A DNA stretch of 64,000 nucleotides from Clostridiales bacterium CHKCI001 (GTDB taxonomy: Bacteria; Bacillota; Clostridia; Lachnospirales; Lachnospiraceae), in the NCBI GenBank assembly GCA_900045905.1, contig FCNS01000020.1:21309-85308 (forward strand), read 5' to 3'. The notes beneath the pieces were generated by a model, which made no database searches, was not told the DNA's origin, and was given only the letters and a program-made list of their open reading frames with translations. The translations under genes and the position numbers were made by a program. Of the stretch, positions 1 to 8,172 are shown piece after piece. Every line of letters begins with the position of its first letter. Within the stretch, counting starts at the first letter, position 1.

Positions 1-1158
1 AAATGAAATTTTACCTTCAATAAACATTTGCTGTAATGTTGCTTCTAACTTTTCCATTCCTTCTTCTGTCTTAGCAGAAATCATTAAAATCGGATGAGAA
101 GGACATTGACTTTGAAGTTCTTCTACTGTCAATTTTGCTTCTAAATCTGTTTTATTTAATAAAATAATTGCTTTCTTTTGTTCAATCATAGAAATAATTT
201 CTAAATCACTTTCATCCAAAGGCTGAGAGGCATCTACAACATATAAAATCAAATCTGCCTCTTCAGCTGCTTGCTTTGCCCGTTCTACTCCAATTTTTTC
301 CACAACATCGGCAGTATTCCGAATTCCTGCTGTATCTATCATCTGAAAACCAATTCCACCAATCTGTACCTGTTCTTCCAAAGTATCTCTTGTAGTACCT
401 GCAATCTCAGTTACAATCGCTCGTTCTTGACCAGTCAAACGATTCATCAACGATGATTTTCCAGCATTTGGTTTTCCTAAAATAACTGTTTTAATTCCTT
501 CTGAAAGCATTCTTCCATTCTGATACTGCATTGCTAAACGTTTCAGTTCTTTTTGCATTGCAATTAGAATTCCTTTTAACTGTTCATCATATCCATCAAT
601 AGAAATATGTTCTGGATCATCCAATGCCGATTCAATAAAGGCAATACTATCCAAAATATCATTTCTTAACTCACGGATTTTTTTTGCAACAGAACCTTTT
701 AGTTGTTTTACAGAAGCTTGCAAAGCAAATTCATTTTTTGCATGAATCACATCTAATACAGCTTCCGCCTCTGATAAATCCATACGCCCATTTAGAAAAG
801 CCCTTTTTGTAAATTCACCAGGTTGTGCCAGACTAGCTCCATATTTCACAACTGTGTCTAAAATTTTTCTTGTAACTAGAACACCGCCATGACAATCAAT
901 TTCTACCGTATCTTCTGTTGTAAATGTTTTTGGTGCTCTCATTAACAACACAAGCACTTCATCGATCATTTCTTCTCCATCATAAATATATCCATAATGA
1001 ATGGTATGACTTGGTTGTTCTGACAGCTTCTTATGTCCACTTTTTGAGCGATATATCTTATCAATAATTGAGAATGCGTCTTCTCCACTAATTCTTATTA
1101 CGCTAAGTCCAGCAGGACTTACCGCTGTGGCGATTGCAGCAATTGTGTTCGTATTCAT
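1..1158 (-). CDS. mnmE: tRNA modification GTPase MnmE, cut by window edge
   Basis: MnmE works with MnmG to place the aminomethyl-type modification on U34 of certain tRNAs. The reading frame starts at an ATG (1158) preceded by an ideal AGGAGG and runs open for 386 codons to base 1. Family members are about 450-460 residues, so the C-terminal helical part with its conserved cysteine motif lies outside. Visible are the N-terminal substrate-binding domain (about residues 1-120), then a GTPase inserted in a helical domain: G1 GKPNAGKSS near residue 227, G3 DTAG near 271 and G4 NKTD near 331. It sits downstream of jag on the same strand, as in other Firmicutes, but has its own promoter cassette. 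Confidence 0.96.
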   Translation of the reverse strand, partial: MNTNTIAAIATAVSPAGLSVIRISGEDAFSIIDKIYRSKSGHKKLSEQPSHTIHYGYIYDGEEMIDEVLVLLMRAPKTFTTEDTVEIDCHGGVLVTRKILDTVVKYGASLAQPGEFTKRAFLNGRMDLSEAEAVLDVIHAKNEFALQASVKQLKGSVAKKIRELRNDILDSIAFIESALDDPEHISIDGYDEQLKGILIAMQKELKRLAMQYQNGRMLSEGIKTVILGKPNAGKSSLMNRLTGQERAIVTEIAGTTRDTLEEQVQIGGIGFQMIDTAGIRNTADVVEKIGVERAKQAAEEADLILYVVDASQPLDESDLEIISMIEQKKAIILLNKTDLEAKLTVEELQSQCPSHPILMISAKTEEGMEKLEATLQQMFIEGKISF

Positions 1159-1222
1159 AATTACCTCCTAGCCGCATTTACTGCGACATAAATTCAAGGA
1201 TAAGTGAACTTTTGTTCAACCT
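1159..1222 (-). promoter_or_regulatory. Promoter/leader/RBS cassette of mnmE (repeat family copy 1)
   Basis: On the minus strand this reads TTGAAC (1219-1214), 17 bases, TGAATT (1196-1191), then a small hairpin CGCA-GTAAA-TGCG (1185-1173), AGGAGG and ATG. The TTGAAC lies in a GAAC-AAAA-GTTC palindrome (1206-1217). Nearly the same sequence precedes the amidase gene at 58.26 kb and a diverged version precedes yaaA at 8.11 kb. The promoter reading is inferred from hexamers and spacing; the repeat itself is directly visible. Confidence 0.65.
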
Positions 1223-1247
1223 TTTATCCTTTCTTTAATAGCATAAT

Positions 1248-1275
1248 AGGCGGATGCGCAAAACTGCATCCGCCT
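1248..1275 (-). terminator. Hairpin terminator after jag
   Basis: A 10-bp perfect stem (AGGCGGATGC / GCATCCGCCT) with an 8-base loop lies about 50 bases after the jag stop codon. The base run after it is only moderately T-rich on the minus strand, so termination efficiency is uncertain. It separates the rpmH-jag operon from mnmE. Confidence 0.6.
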
Positions 1276-1326
1276 CTTGTACCTAAGTATATGCGAAGAA
1301 AGTAAAGCGTTTCGCTAATGTTTATT

Positions 1327-1989
1327 TTATTGCACTTTCTTCTTGTCGTAATACTTTCTTTCCTTTTTTAATAATACAATTACATGACGAAATGGTTCTT
1401 CTCCTTCACTCTTCGTCACCACATAACGATCATCCTGCAATGTAGCATGAATGATTCTTCTTTCATATGGATTCATTGGTTCTAATGATACAGGACGTCT
1501 GGTTCTCTTTACCTTGTATGCAATATTCTTTGCCAAGTTTTCCAGTGTTTCTTTTCTTCGTTCTCTATAATTCTCTGTATCCAGTTTTACACGAAGATAC
1601 TCTTCACTATGTTTATTAATTACTAAACTCACTAGATGCTGAAGAGAGTCTAAGGTCTGTCCTCTTTTTCCAATTAAAACACCCATATCACCGCCAATTA
1701 AATTAATAGAAACTGATTTTTCTTCTTCATTATAATTCATATCGATGGTGACATCCATATTCATTTTATCAAATACTTTCTCTAGAAATTCACGTCCTTC
1801 GTCTAAAACTGTGACTTTCTTACGTGCTTTAATTACTGCTGGTTTTACACCAAAAATTCCTAAAAGACCTGAAGATCCTTTTTCTAAAACTTCATATTCT
1901 AATTTATCACTCGTTACACCAAGTGCCACTGATGCTTGTGTAATTGCATCTTCCACAGTTTTTGCCGAATAGTTCTTAAAATCAGCCAC
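1327..1989 (-). CDS. jag: Jag/KhpB RNA-binding protein
   Basis: 220 residues with the three expected parts: an N-terminal Jag_N domain (about residues 1-55), a KH domain with the loop IGKRGQTLDS near residue 105, and a C-terminal R3H domain (about 150-215) containing NPYERR. These proteins bind RNA and in Firmicutes influence cell elongation and division with a partner KH protein. The start is GTG at 1989 with AAGGGGG upstream. The gene follows yidC by 27 bases, the conserved order of this locus, so the two are co-transcribed. Confidence 0.93.
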   Translation of the reverse strand: MADFKNYSAKTVEDAITQASVALGVTSDKLEYEVLEKGSSGLLGIFGVKPAVIKARKKVTVLDEGREFLEKVFDKMNMDVTIDMNYNEEEKSVSINLIGGDMGVLIGKRGQTLDSLQHLVSLVINKHSEEYLRVKLDTENYRERRKETLENLAKNIAYKVKRTRRPVSLEPMNPYERRIIHATLQDDRYVVTKSEGEEPFRHVIVLLKKERKYYDKKKVQ

Positions 1990-2016
1990 TTTATAACCCC
2001 CTTACCAAACAAAACT

Positions 2017-3285
2017 CTATTTCTTCTTCGAATTTCTCTCATTATATTGCTGAACCATGCCTGCCTTTGCCGCCAGACTGCCCTTCTTTTTGTTGGTATT
2101 GTTATAATACTGTGTAGAAGCTTTAATCTGTTCTTCACGGCGAACCGTAGCCGCTTTTTCTTTCTTTTCTTCGATTTCTTCCTCTTCCTCTAAATTCTTC
2201 ACAGATAACACTGGCTTAACTTTCTTTGGAGGAAGTCCTTGCTTGGCTCTCTTTGCATTCACTTTCTCCATGTTTTTAGAAACCATCGCATTAATATCAA
2301 TGCGATCCATATAACGGTTTACACAATATTGACTAACCATTTGTGTCAATGCAGAAATAACCCAGTATAAACCAATACCTGCTGAGAATGTAAAGCAGAA
2401 AAATACAGACATAATTGGCATAACTGTATTCATAGACTTCATCATTCCAGCTCCTGGAGCATCTTCACTAGTAGTACCTGTACTTGCAGAAATCATCTTT
2501 GTACTAATCCACTGTGTCAAACCTGCTAAAATAGGAATTAAAAGCACCCACCATGCAGTTGTAATCTGAGCACTCGGCGAACTTGCAAGATTAATACCAA
2601 AAAAGTTATTGATTGCATTAATTTGAGGTAATGCTGTATTAACTGCCTGTGTTAATGCATCATTTTGGAAAATTTCCTGGAATGTACTCCATTCTGCCTG
2701 ATTTAATACATAAAGCAAATCAATAACGCGGTTTGCAGCATCTGCACCTGTAAAATCAGTCGCACGAATCGCATGTTTTGTTCCAAGTTCAATTAATTGT
2801 TCATTCGTTGCCCATCCTTCAATATTCATTAAAGCAGTTTGAATCGGAACGAACATATTTTTTACACTTTGGATATATCCAGGAATCTTATAAATAACCT
2901 GATATAAAGCAAAGATCAACGGAATTTGAATCAGCATAGGAAGACAGCCAGCAGCTGGGCTTACACCATACTTATTGTAAACATCTTTTAATTCCTCTTG
3001 CTGTTTCATCATAGATACATTGTCTTTTTTATTTTTGTATTTCTTTTGAATCTTTACAATCTCAGGATTCATTACCATATTTAGTTTAGAAAACTTCTGC
3101 TGCTTAATGGAAAGCGGCAGCATCAATGCTTTTACGATAATTGTGTATAAGATAATACTTAAACCAATGCTGGGAATTGACAGCATGTCCAAAAATTCAT
3201 AAATTGCATTCATTACCCAACCAAGCACTTGTGCTACTGGGCCAATAATAAACCAATTACTCTGTGTCAGTGTTAAAAAACTCAC
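2017..3285 (-). CDS. yidC: Membrane protein insertase YidC/OxaA
   Basis: 422 residues. YidC/Oxa1 proteins insert and fold inner-membrane proteins alone or with SecYEG. The core has the Oxa1 pattern: a first core helix near residues 35-60 ([19 protein letters not shown], which supplies the groove Arg/Lys-type position), a charged coiled-coil loop (about 68-105), and helices around 115-135, 235-255 and 285-315. The C-terminal tail (about 340-422) is highly charged and basic, as in ribosome-binding YidC forms. Unlike many Gram-positive homologues it shows no lipobox. It starts with GTG in a 4-base GTGA overlap with yidD, so translation is probably coupled. Confidence 0.95.
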   Translation of the reverse strand: MSFLTLTQSNWFIIGPVAQVLGWVMNAIYEFLDMLSIPSIGLSIILYTIIVKALMLPLSIKQQKFSKLNMVMNPEIVKIQKKYKNKKDNVSMMKQQEELKDVYNKYGVSPAAGCLPMLIQIPLIFALYQVIYKIPGYIQSVKNMFVPIQTALMNIEGWATNEQLIELGTKHAIRATDFTGADAANRVIDLLYVLNQAEWSTFQEIFQNDALTQAVNTALPQINAINNFFGINLASSPSAQITTAWWVLLIPILAGLTQWISTKMISASTGTTSEDAPGAGMMKSMNTVMPIMSVFFCFTFSAGIGLYWVISALTQMVSQYCVNRYMDRIDINAMVSKNMEKVNAKRAKQGLPPKKVKPVLSVKNLEEEEEIEEKKEKAATVRREEQIKASTQYYNNTNKKKGSLAAKAGMVQQYNERNSKKK

Positions 3286-3524
3286 TTACTTTCCTCCTTC
3301 TTTTCAGGAACAGGGTCATACCCACCTTTTGAAAAGGGATTACACCGAAGAATTCTCCAAACGGCAAGCATTGTCCCTTTTATTAACCCGTGCTTTTCCA
3401 GCGCTTCAATCGCATATTGGGAACAGGTTGGTGTATACTTACAGTGATTCGATTTTAATGGAGATAAATACTTTTGATATCCGCGAATACATAAAATTAA
3501 TAATTTCTTCAATAGTTCGATCAC
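3282..3524 (-). CDS. yidD: Membrane protein insertion efficiency factor YidD
   Basis: 80 residues, typical YidD length. The signature [19 protein letters not shown] is present, followed by [18 protein letters not shown]. YidD is a small amphipathic membrane-associated protein that assists YidC-dependent insertion. The GTG start overlaps the rnpA stop as GTGA, and the gene overlaps yidC in the same way, giving a tightly coupled rnpA-yidD-yidC run. Confidence 0.95.
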   Translation of the reverse strand: MIELLKKLLILCIRGYQKYLSPLKSNHCKYTPTCSQYAIEALEKHGLIKGTMLAVWRILRCNPFSKGGYDPVPEKKEESK

Positions 3525-3868
3525 TTCGATTCCTTTAAAAAAATATGGTGCATTCTTCCCAAATACAGAAATGCACTTTCGATTTCCAAAAATCCTTGTC
3601 CCTTTGCCAACGGTCTGGCTACAACTACAATGTCCAATCCTTCTTTCAATCTCGTTTTGTTTAATCGATAACTTTCTCGAATCAATCGTGTTATCCGATG
3701 TCGTACAATACTATTTCCTACCCTTTTACTAACCGAAATTCCGATTCGAGTTTCCTTTTGACCGTTTGGCAGTATATACATAACCAAATATCGATTGGCA
3801 TACGAACACTTGCCAGCATATACGGCCTGAAACTGTTCATTTTTCTTCAAAGAATTAATATTTCTCAT
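3521..3868 (-). CDS. rnpA: Ribonuclease P protein component
   Basis: 115 residues. The RNR-type motif [19 protein letters not shown] is present around residues 46-64, with a conserved N-terminal FQAVYAGK segment. RnpA binds the catalytic RNase P RNA and helps it recognise the leader of precursor tRNAs. It lies about 100 bases after rpmH in the universal rpmH-rnpA order. A weak hairpin between them may tune rnpA expression relative to the abundant ribosomal protein. Confidence 0.96.
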   Translation of the reverse strand: MRNINSLKKNEQFQAVYAGKCSYANRYLVMYILPNGQKETRIGISVSKRVGNSIVRHRITRLIRESYRLNKTRLKEGLDIVVVARPLAKGQGFLEIESAFLYLGRMHHIFLKESK

Positions 3869-3948
3869 TTTACCATATGCCTTTTAAAAGCAACTATTCA
3901 GTCCCCTGTGTTCAAAATCAAAGTAACTGAATAGTTACAAAGAAGAAA

Positions 3949-3968
3949 AGGTCACATAACTGCGACCT
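3949..3968 (-). terminator. Weak hairpin/attenuator between rpmH and rnpA
   Basis: On the minus strand AGGTC, a 10-base loop, then GACCT followed by TTTTCTTCT. The 5-bp stem overlaps the rpmH stop codon. It may cause partial termination so that L34 is made in excess of RnpA; this is inference from position and shape only. Confidence 0.35.
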
Positions 3969-4101
3969 ATGCGGATAAAACCTTTCTTCCCTTTGCTCTT
4001 CTTGCAGCTAAAACCTTTCTTCCACCAGCTGTACTCATTCTGGAACGGAAACCATGAACTTTAGCTCTGGATCTCTTTTTAGGCTGAAATGTCATCTTCA
4101 T
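3967..4101 (-). CDS. rpmH: 50S ribosomal protein L34
   Basis: 44 residues, too short for a default ORF list but unmistakable: [18 protein letters not shown] at the start and a highly basic remainder ending RKVLSA. L34 is a component of the large ribosomal subunit. The start ATG at 4101 has GGAGG ten bases upstream; an alternative in-frame ATG lies two codons later. It is the first gene leftward from the origin, its usual position in Firmicutes. Confidence 0.97.
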   Translation of the reverse strand: MKMTFQPKKRSRAKVHGFRSRMSTAGGRKVLAARRAKGRKVLSA

Positions 4102-4287
4102 AAAGCATACACCTCCTTATCAATAATTGATGAATACTTGAATGCTATCTTTACATATTAATATAATAATAGTCATATCCTAGATTGAAAACTTGGACAT
4201 CATATCAATTATATTGAATTCTTCTCCATTCGTCAAGTAAATTCGAATTTTTTTTTGAAAAACTGGAGTATTTTTTACTTACCGAAA

Positions 4288-4878
4288 ATATCCACAACTG
4301 AATCCTTTTTAGTGGATAAAAAAAGTTATCCACAATTTTAAGATCTAAGTTATCCACAGTATCCACAATTTTTATTTTTTATTCAAAAATTTCTTCCTAA
4401 AAACACAGTTATTAAAAAGTTATCCACAAGTTATCCACTAAGTTATCCACTACAGTTAATTTAAAGTTTAAGTTATCCACTATATCCACTATATTCACCA
4501 CTAAGTTATCCACCATATTATTATTTTTCTGTCTATATGTGGATAACTGCCCAAGTTATCCACAATACCAGTGGATAACTTTTTTTATTTTTATCATTTT
4601 TCCTTATTTTAAAGGATTTTTTTTCAGTGGATATAGTGGATAATTTTTTTTAAGTTATCCACTATATCCACTATTCAATTTTTTTATACTTGTATTTTTT
4701 TAAGTTATCCACTATATTATCCACAATCTCTGTGGATAAATTTTCGTATACTAAAATATTATCCACTATATCCACCATATCCACCATTCTATCACAATCC
4801 TCTATTGTGGACAACTGCTATTTTATGAAGTTATCCACCAGATTATCCACCATTTGTGGATAATCTGGTGGATAACTT
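4288..4878. other. oriC: Replication origin, upstream DnaA-box cluster
   Basis: About 28 DnaA boxes or near-boxes (TTATCCAC[ACT] and ATATCCAC[ACT], both orientations) are packed into about 590 bases between rpmH and dnaA; about eight match the full TTATCCACA. Many come as spaced pairs such as TTATCCACTATATCCAC. The spacers are almost pure A/T. This corresponds to the upstream lobe of a bipartite Bacillus-type origin. Boxes were counted by eye, so the number is approximate. Confidence 0.93.
4828..4878. repeat. Perfect palindrome of four DnaA boxes
   Basis: The arms 4828-4850 and 4856-4878 are exact reverse complements (23 bp) around a five-base loop (CATTT). Each arm contains two DnaA-type boxes (TTATCCACC and TTATCCACC/CATT context), so four boxes lie in mirror symmetry. 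The right arm runs into six T residues. It therefore has the shape of an intrinsic terminator for rightward transcription as well as a symmetric DnaA site, about 45 bases before the dnaA promoter. Confidence 0.85.
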
Positions 4879-4920
4879 TTTTCACACTGCTCTAAACTTT
4901 GCTCTATATTCAAATTATGA

Positions 4921-4949
4921 TTGAAAAATCAACCCACTTGTATTATGAT
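4921..4949 (+). promoter_or_regulatory. dnaA promoter
   Basis: TTGAAA (4921-4926), a 17-base spacer, TATGAT (4944-4949). The expected transcript start is about 110 bases before the dnaA ATG. The nearest DnaA boxes end about 43 bases upstream, compatible with autoregulation. Confidence 0.7.
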
Positions 4950-5064
4950 AGAATATATGGCATATATCTAAGGGCATTTTTATGCCCTTTTACACTCTAT
5001 TTTTACAGTTATTTCCTATTTATATATGCCTCATAGATTTTCACGAATGGAGTCAGAATAAAAT

Positions 5065-6429
5065 ATGATAGATTTATTAAAAGAAAAGTGGGAAGAAATT
5101 AAAGAAAATCTAAAAGAAGAGTACGACATTACAATTGTTTCCTTCAATACGTGGATAAAACCACTCGAAGTAGCCTCTGTACAAGACACTCTTGTTAAAG
5201 TTGTAGTTACAGATGGAAGCGATAAGTTCGTCATTGACTATTTAACAAAGAAATACCAACGTCTGCTCCAAGTTATGATTGAAGAAACGATTGATTTTCA
5301 CTGCCAAGTAGAATTTGTCCTTCCAAATGATTTAAACGGTCGTTCCAGTTCTTCCGATTTATACGGACAAGACAGTTACTCTGTCGCTTCTATGAACTTG
5401 AATTTAAATCCGAGATACACATTTGATACATTTGTTGTTGGAGCAAATAATAAGTTTGCACATGCCGCATCTCTTGCAGTTGCAGAATCCCCTGCTGAAC
5501 GCTACAATCCTTTATTTATTTACGGTGGAGTAGGATTGGGCAAAACTCATCTGATGCACTCCATTGCACATTTTATTTTAAAACATGATCCGAATATGAA
5601 AGTTATGTATGTCACAAGTGAACGGTTTACAACAGAATTAATTGATGCCATACGTAACAAAAACAATGTATCTGCCGCGGAATTTCGTGAAAAATACCGT
5701 AATATTGATGTCCTTCTTATCGATGATATCCAATTCATCATTGGCAAAGAAAGTACACAGGAAGAATTTTTCCATACCTTTAACTTTTTACACGAAAACA
5801 ACAAACAGATCGTAATTTCTTCCGATAAACCACCAAAAGCATTTGAAACATTGGAAGAACGTCTTCGTTCTCGTTTTGAAATGGGACTTCCAGTGGATAT
5901 TTCTTCTCCTGATTATGAAACAAGAATGGCCATTTTACGAAAAAAAGAAGAAATGGAAGGCTATAATATTGATACAGAAATTATCCAATATATTGCAGCC
6001 AATATCAAATCGAATATCCGTGAACTAGAAGGCGCCCTGACAAAGATTACAGCTTATGCCAAACTTTATAAAACTGATATTACACTAGAGGTAGCCGAAA
6101 ATGCTTTAAGAGACTTAATATCCCCAAACGAATCGGATGATATTGAGCCTGAATATATTATAGCTGTTGTAGCAGAACACTTTGGATATACTTCTGCTGA
6201 TTTAATTTCACAAAAAAGAAGCAAAGGCATTGTCTATCCACGCCAAATTGCAATGTATTTATGCCGGGAGATGACTGATCTTTCGCTTCACCAAATAGGA
6301 AAAGCATTGGGACGTCGCGATCATACAACTGTTTTACATGGCGCAGAAAAAATAGCAAACGATTTGCCAACGAATGAAGCCCTCTTATCCACAATTGAGA
6401 TACTAAAAAAGAAGATTGTACCCACATAA
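5065..6429 (+). CDS. dnaA: Chromosomal replication initiator DnaA
   Basis: 454 residues, standard length. Domain I (about 1-85) begins MIDLLKEKWEEIKENL; a short linker follows. The AAA+ domain III (about 110-335) has Walker A GGVGLGKTHLMH near residue 154 and Walker B VLLIDDIQF. The C-terminal domain IV (about 350-454) carries the DNA-binding signature LGRRDHTTVLHG. DnaA-ATP binds the surrounding boxes, melts the origin and loads the helicase. The Shine-Dalgarno is poor (GGAG 12 bases before the ATG), suggesting restrained translation. It is flanked on both sides by DnaA-box clusters. Confidence 0.99.
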   Translation: MIDLLKEKWEEIKENLKEEYDITIVSFNTWIKPLEVASVQDTLVKVVVTDGSDKFVIDYLTKKYQRLLQVMIEETIDFHCQVEFVLPNDLNGRSSSSDLYGQDSYSVASMNLNLNPRYTFDTFVVGANNKFAHAASLAVAESPAERYNPLFIYGGVGLGKTHLMHSIAHFILKHDPNMKVMYVTSERFTTELIDAIRNKNNVSAAEFREKYRNIDVLLIDDIQFIIGKESTQEEFFHTFNFLHENNKQIVISSDKPPKAFETLEERLRSRFEMGLPVDISSPDYETRMAILRKKEEMEGYNIDTEIIQYIAANIKSNIRELEGALTKITAYAKLYKTDITLEVAENALRDLISPNESDDIEPEYIIAVVAEHFGYTSADLISQKRSKGIVYPRQIAMYLCREMTDLSLHQIGKALGRRDHTTVLHGAEKIANDLPTNEALLSTIEILKKKIVPT

Positions 6430-6431
6430 CC

Positions 6432-6723
6432 TGTGGATAACTATGTGGATAACTGGCATTTTTCGGTGGATAAGTTGGTGGATAACTTGTGGATAAGTCT
6501 TTTATTATTAATGTAAAATTATTTTTTTTGAAGTTATCCACAAATTGTCCACAGGTTATCCACATAGTTATCCACAATAAAAATATGACTTTTTCCCTTC
6601 AACTACAAGGGTTAGAGAAGTTATCCACAATATCCACCGCCCCTACTACTACTACTATTTATATACTATATATCTATTATAGTGTTTGCCATTCAAATTC
6701 TTTACTGAAAGGAGTTATCCACA
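6432..6723. other. oriC: Replication origin, dnaA-dnaN lobe with unwinding element
   Basis: Around a dozen DnaA boxes occupy this gap. Two copies of a 22-base double-box unit (6432-6453 and 6555-6576) are exact inverted repeats. At the right end the order is box TTATCCACA (6621-6629), box ATATCCACC (6630-6638), a GC-rich patch (to 6643), the CTA repeat TACTACTACTACTA (6644-6657), and an AT-rich stretch (6658-6690). This is the arrangement of the Bacillus subtilis basal unwinding system, in which DnaA spreads onto DnaA-trio repeats and opens the adjacent AT-rich DNA. Confidence 0.88.
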
Positions 6724-6726
6724 ATT
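6711..6726 (+). promoter_or_regulatory. dnaN ribosome-binding site overlapping a DnaA box
   Basis: AAAGGAG ends at 6714 and the perfect box TTATCCACA fills 6715-6723, leaving three bases before the ATG at 6727. The box thus forms the spacer between Shine-Dalgarno and start codon. Confidence 0.85.
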
Positions 6727-7830
6727 ATGAAGTTAATATGTCAAAAAGAACACCTTCAAAAGGGTGTATCCATTGTCTCAAAAGCTGTATCTTCAAAAAC
6801 AACAATGCCTATTTTACAATGTGTATTATTAACGGCAGAAGATGGAGAAATTACAATTACTGGAAATGATATGGAACTTGGAATTGAGACAACTATCAAT
6901 GGTACGATCGAAGAAGAAGGAATTGTAGCTCTGGAAGCAAAACTATTTGCTGAAATTGTAAGACGTCTTCCAGATAATGAAGTTTTGATTGAAGTGGATG
7001 AAAACTTTGCCACAACTATTATATGTGAAAAGGCTAAGTTTACAATCGCTGGTCAATCTGGAGAAGACTTTGCCTATCTTCCTCAAGTAGAGCGTACGAA
7101 TCCTGTTGTACTATCTCAATTTACATTGAAGGAAATTATTCGGCAGACAATTTTTTCAATTGCTGATAATGAAACAAATAAAATGATGTCTGGTGAATTA
7201 ATGGAAATTAATGAGAATACGATGAAACTTGTCTCATTAGATGGGCATCGAATTTCAATTCGCAATGTTAAGCTAAAAGATCATTATGAACCAATTAAAG
7301 CGGTTATTCCAGGCAAAACATTAAATGAGGTTAGTAAAATTTTAACTGGAGATACAGAAAGTGAATTATCATTATTTTTTACTCCAAATCATATTATATT
7401 TGAATTTGACCAGACAATCGTTGTATCCCGTTTAATTGAGGGAGAGTATTTTAGAATTAATCAAATGCTTAATAGCGACTATGATACAAAACTCGTTATC
7501 AATAAAAAGGAATTTTTAAATTGTATTGATCGTTCCACGTTACTTGTAAAAGAAAGTGATAAAAAACCAATTATCATTAATATCTCAGATAATAAGATGG
7601 AAGTGAAATTAAAATCCAGTATTGGATCGCTGAATGAAGAAATTTCGATTCATAAGGTAGGAAAAGATATTATGATTGGATTTAATCCAAGATTTTTGAT
7701 AGATACCCTTCGGGTAATTGACGATGAAGAAGTGACATTATATATGATTAATCCGAAAGCTCCATGCTTTATTAAGGACGACAATGAGAGTTATACGTAC
7801 TTAATTCTCCCTGTGAATTTTGTAGTATAA
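6727..7830 (+). CDS. dnaN: DNA polymerase III beta subunit (sliding clamp)
   Basis: 367 residues with the three-fold clamp architecture and the expected ends: MKLICQKEHLQKGVSIVSKA at the N-terminus and the C-terminal strand YLILPVNFV near the end. The homodimer rings DNA and tethers the polymerase and many other factors. It follows dnaA as in nearly all Firmicutes. No clear separate promoter was identified; the AT-rich unwinding element immediately upstream includes TATTATAG-like sequence that could serve. Confidence 0.98.
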   Translation: MKLICQKEHLQKGVSIVSKAVSSKTTMPILQCVLLTAEDGEITITGNDMELGIETTINGTIEEEGIVALEAKLFAEIVRRLPDNEVLIEVDENFATTIICEKAKFTIAGQSGEDFAYLPQVERTNPVVLSQFTLKEIIRQTIFSIADNETNKMMSGELMEINENTMKLVSLDGHRISIRNVKLKDHYEPIKAVIPGKTLNEVSKILTGDTESELSLFFTPNHIIFEFDQTIVVSRLIEGEYFRINQMLNSDYDTKLVINKKEFLNCIDRSTLLVKESDKKPIIINISDNKMEVKLKSSIGSLNEEISIHKVGKDIMIGFNPRFLIDTLRVIDDEEVTLYMINPKAPCFIKDDNESYTYLILPVNFVV

Positions 7831-8106
7831 TTTTGTCCTTGAATAGAAATCTTCGTTGCGGATAAAGCCGTATTGTTATATAATGTTAATGAAAGACAAT
7901 TTCATGTTATCCACAAAAAGATAGATAAAATGGTGAGATATCCACAGTTTCCCCGTGTATAAGTCGGGGATTTGTGGAAAAACGGTGGATAACTGTTTTT
8001 CATCGTGCAATTAATTCCCCACGTTTATGTTGAATAAGCGGGGATTGTATAGAAACGCTAATTCTGGATCGTTTCTAAATTGTTATATTTTAATATCAGG
8101 AGATAG
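7831..8106. other. dnaN-yaaA gap with a third, small DnaA-box group
   Basis: Boxes TTATCCACA (7907-7915), ATATCCACA (7938-7946) and inverted GGTGGATAA (7984-7992) lie here. Two similar GC-clamped hairpins follow: CCCC(7951)...GGGG(7969) and CCCC(8017)...GGGG(8043), each with a TTATG/TATAAG-like interior; the first could end dnaN transcripts. No coding region is apparent. Confidence 0.6.
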
Positions 8107-8172
8107 AGTAGAACGATATGTTTTCCTATCCCTACAATTATGGCGCATTCACTGCGACATTAGGAGGTAAAT
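8107..8172 (+). promoter_or_regulatory. Leader cassette of yaaA (repeat family copy 2, diverged)
   Basis: TAGAAC (8109-8114), 18 bases, TACAAT (8133-8138), hairpin CGCA-TTCAC-TGCG (8144-8156), then CATTAGGAGGTAAAT and the ATG. It aligns along its length with the mnmE and amidase cassettes. The hairpin loop here matches the reverse complement of the loop in the other copies. Confidence 0.55.

Noticed and set aside
4288..4878. Repeated TTATCCAC units looking like a CRISPR array or satellite
   Set aside because: Spacing is irregular, repeats are nine bases and occur in both orientations; these are DnaA boxes at the origin.
6158..6577. 139-codon minus-strand frame over the end of dnaA
   Set aside because: Shadow of dnaA and of DnaA boxes; repetitive Tyr/Pro/Thr composition.
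8107..8172. LexA-type site in the yaaA leader
   Set aside because: GAAC is followed by GATATGTTT rather than N4-GTTC, so the palindrome is not preserved in this copy.
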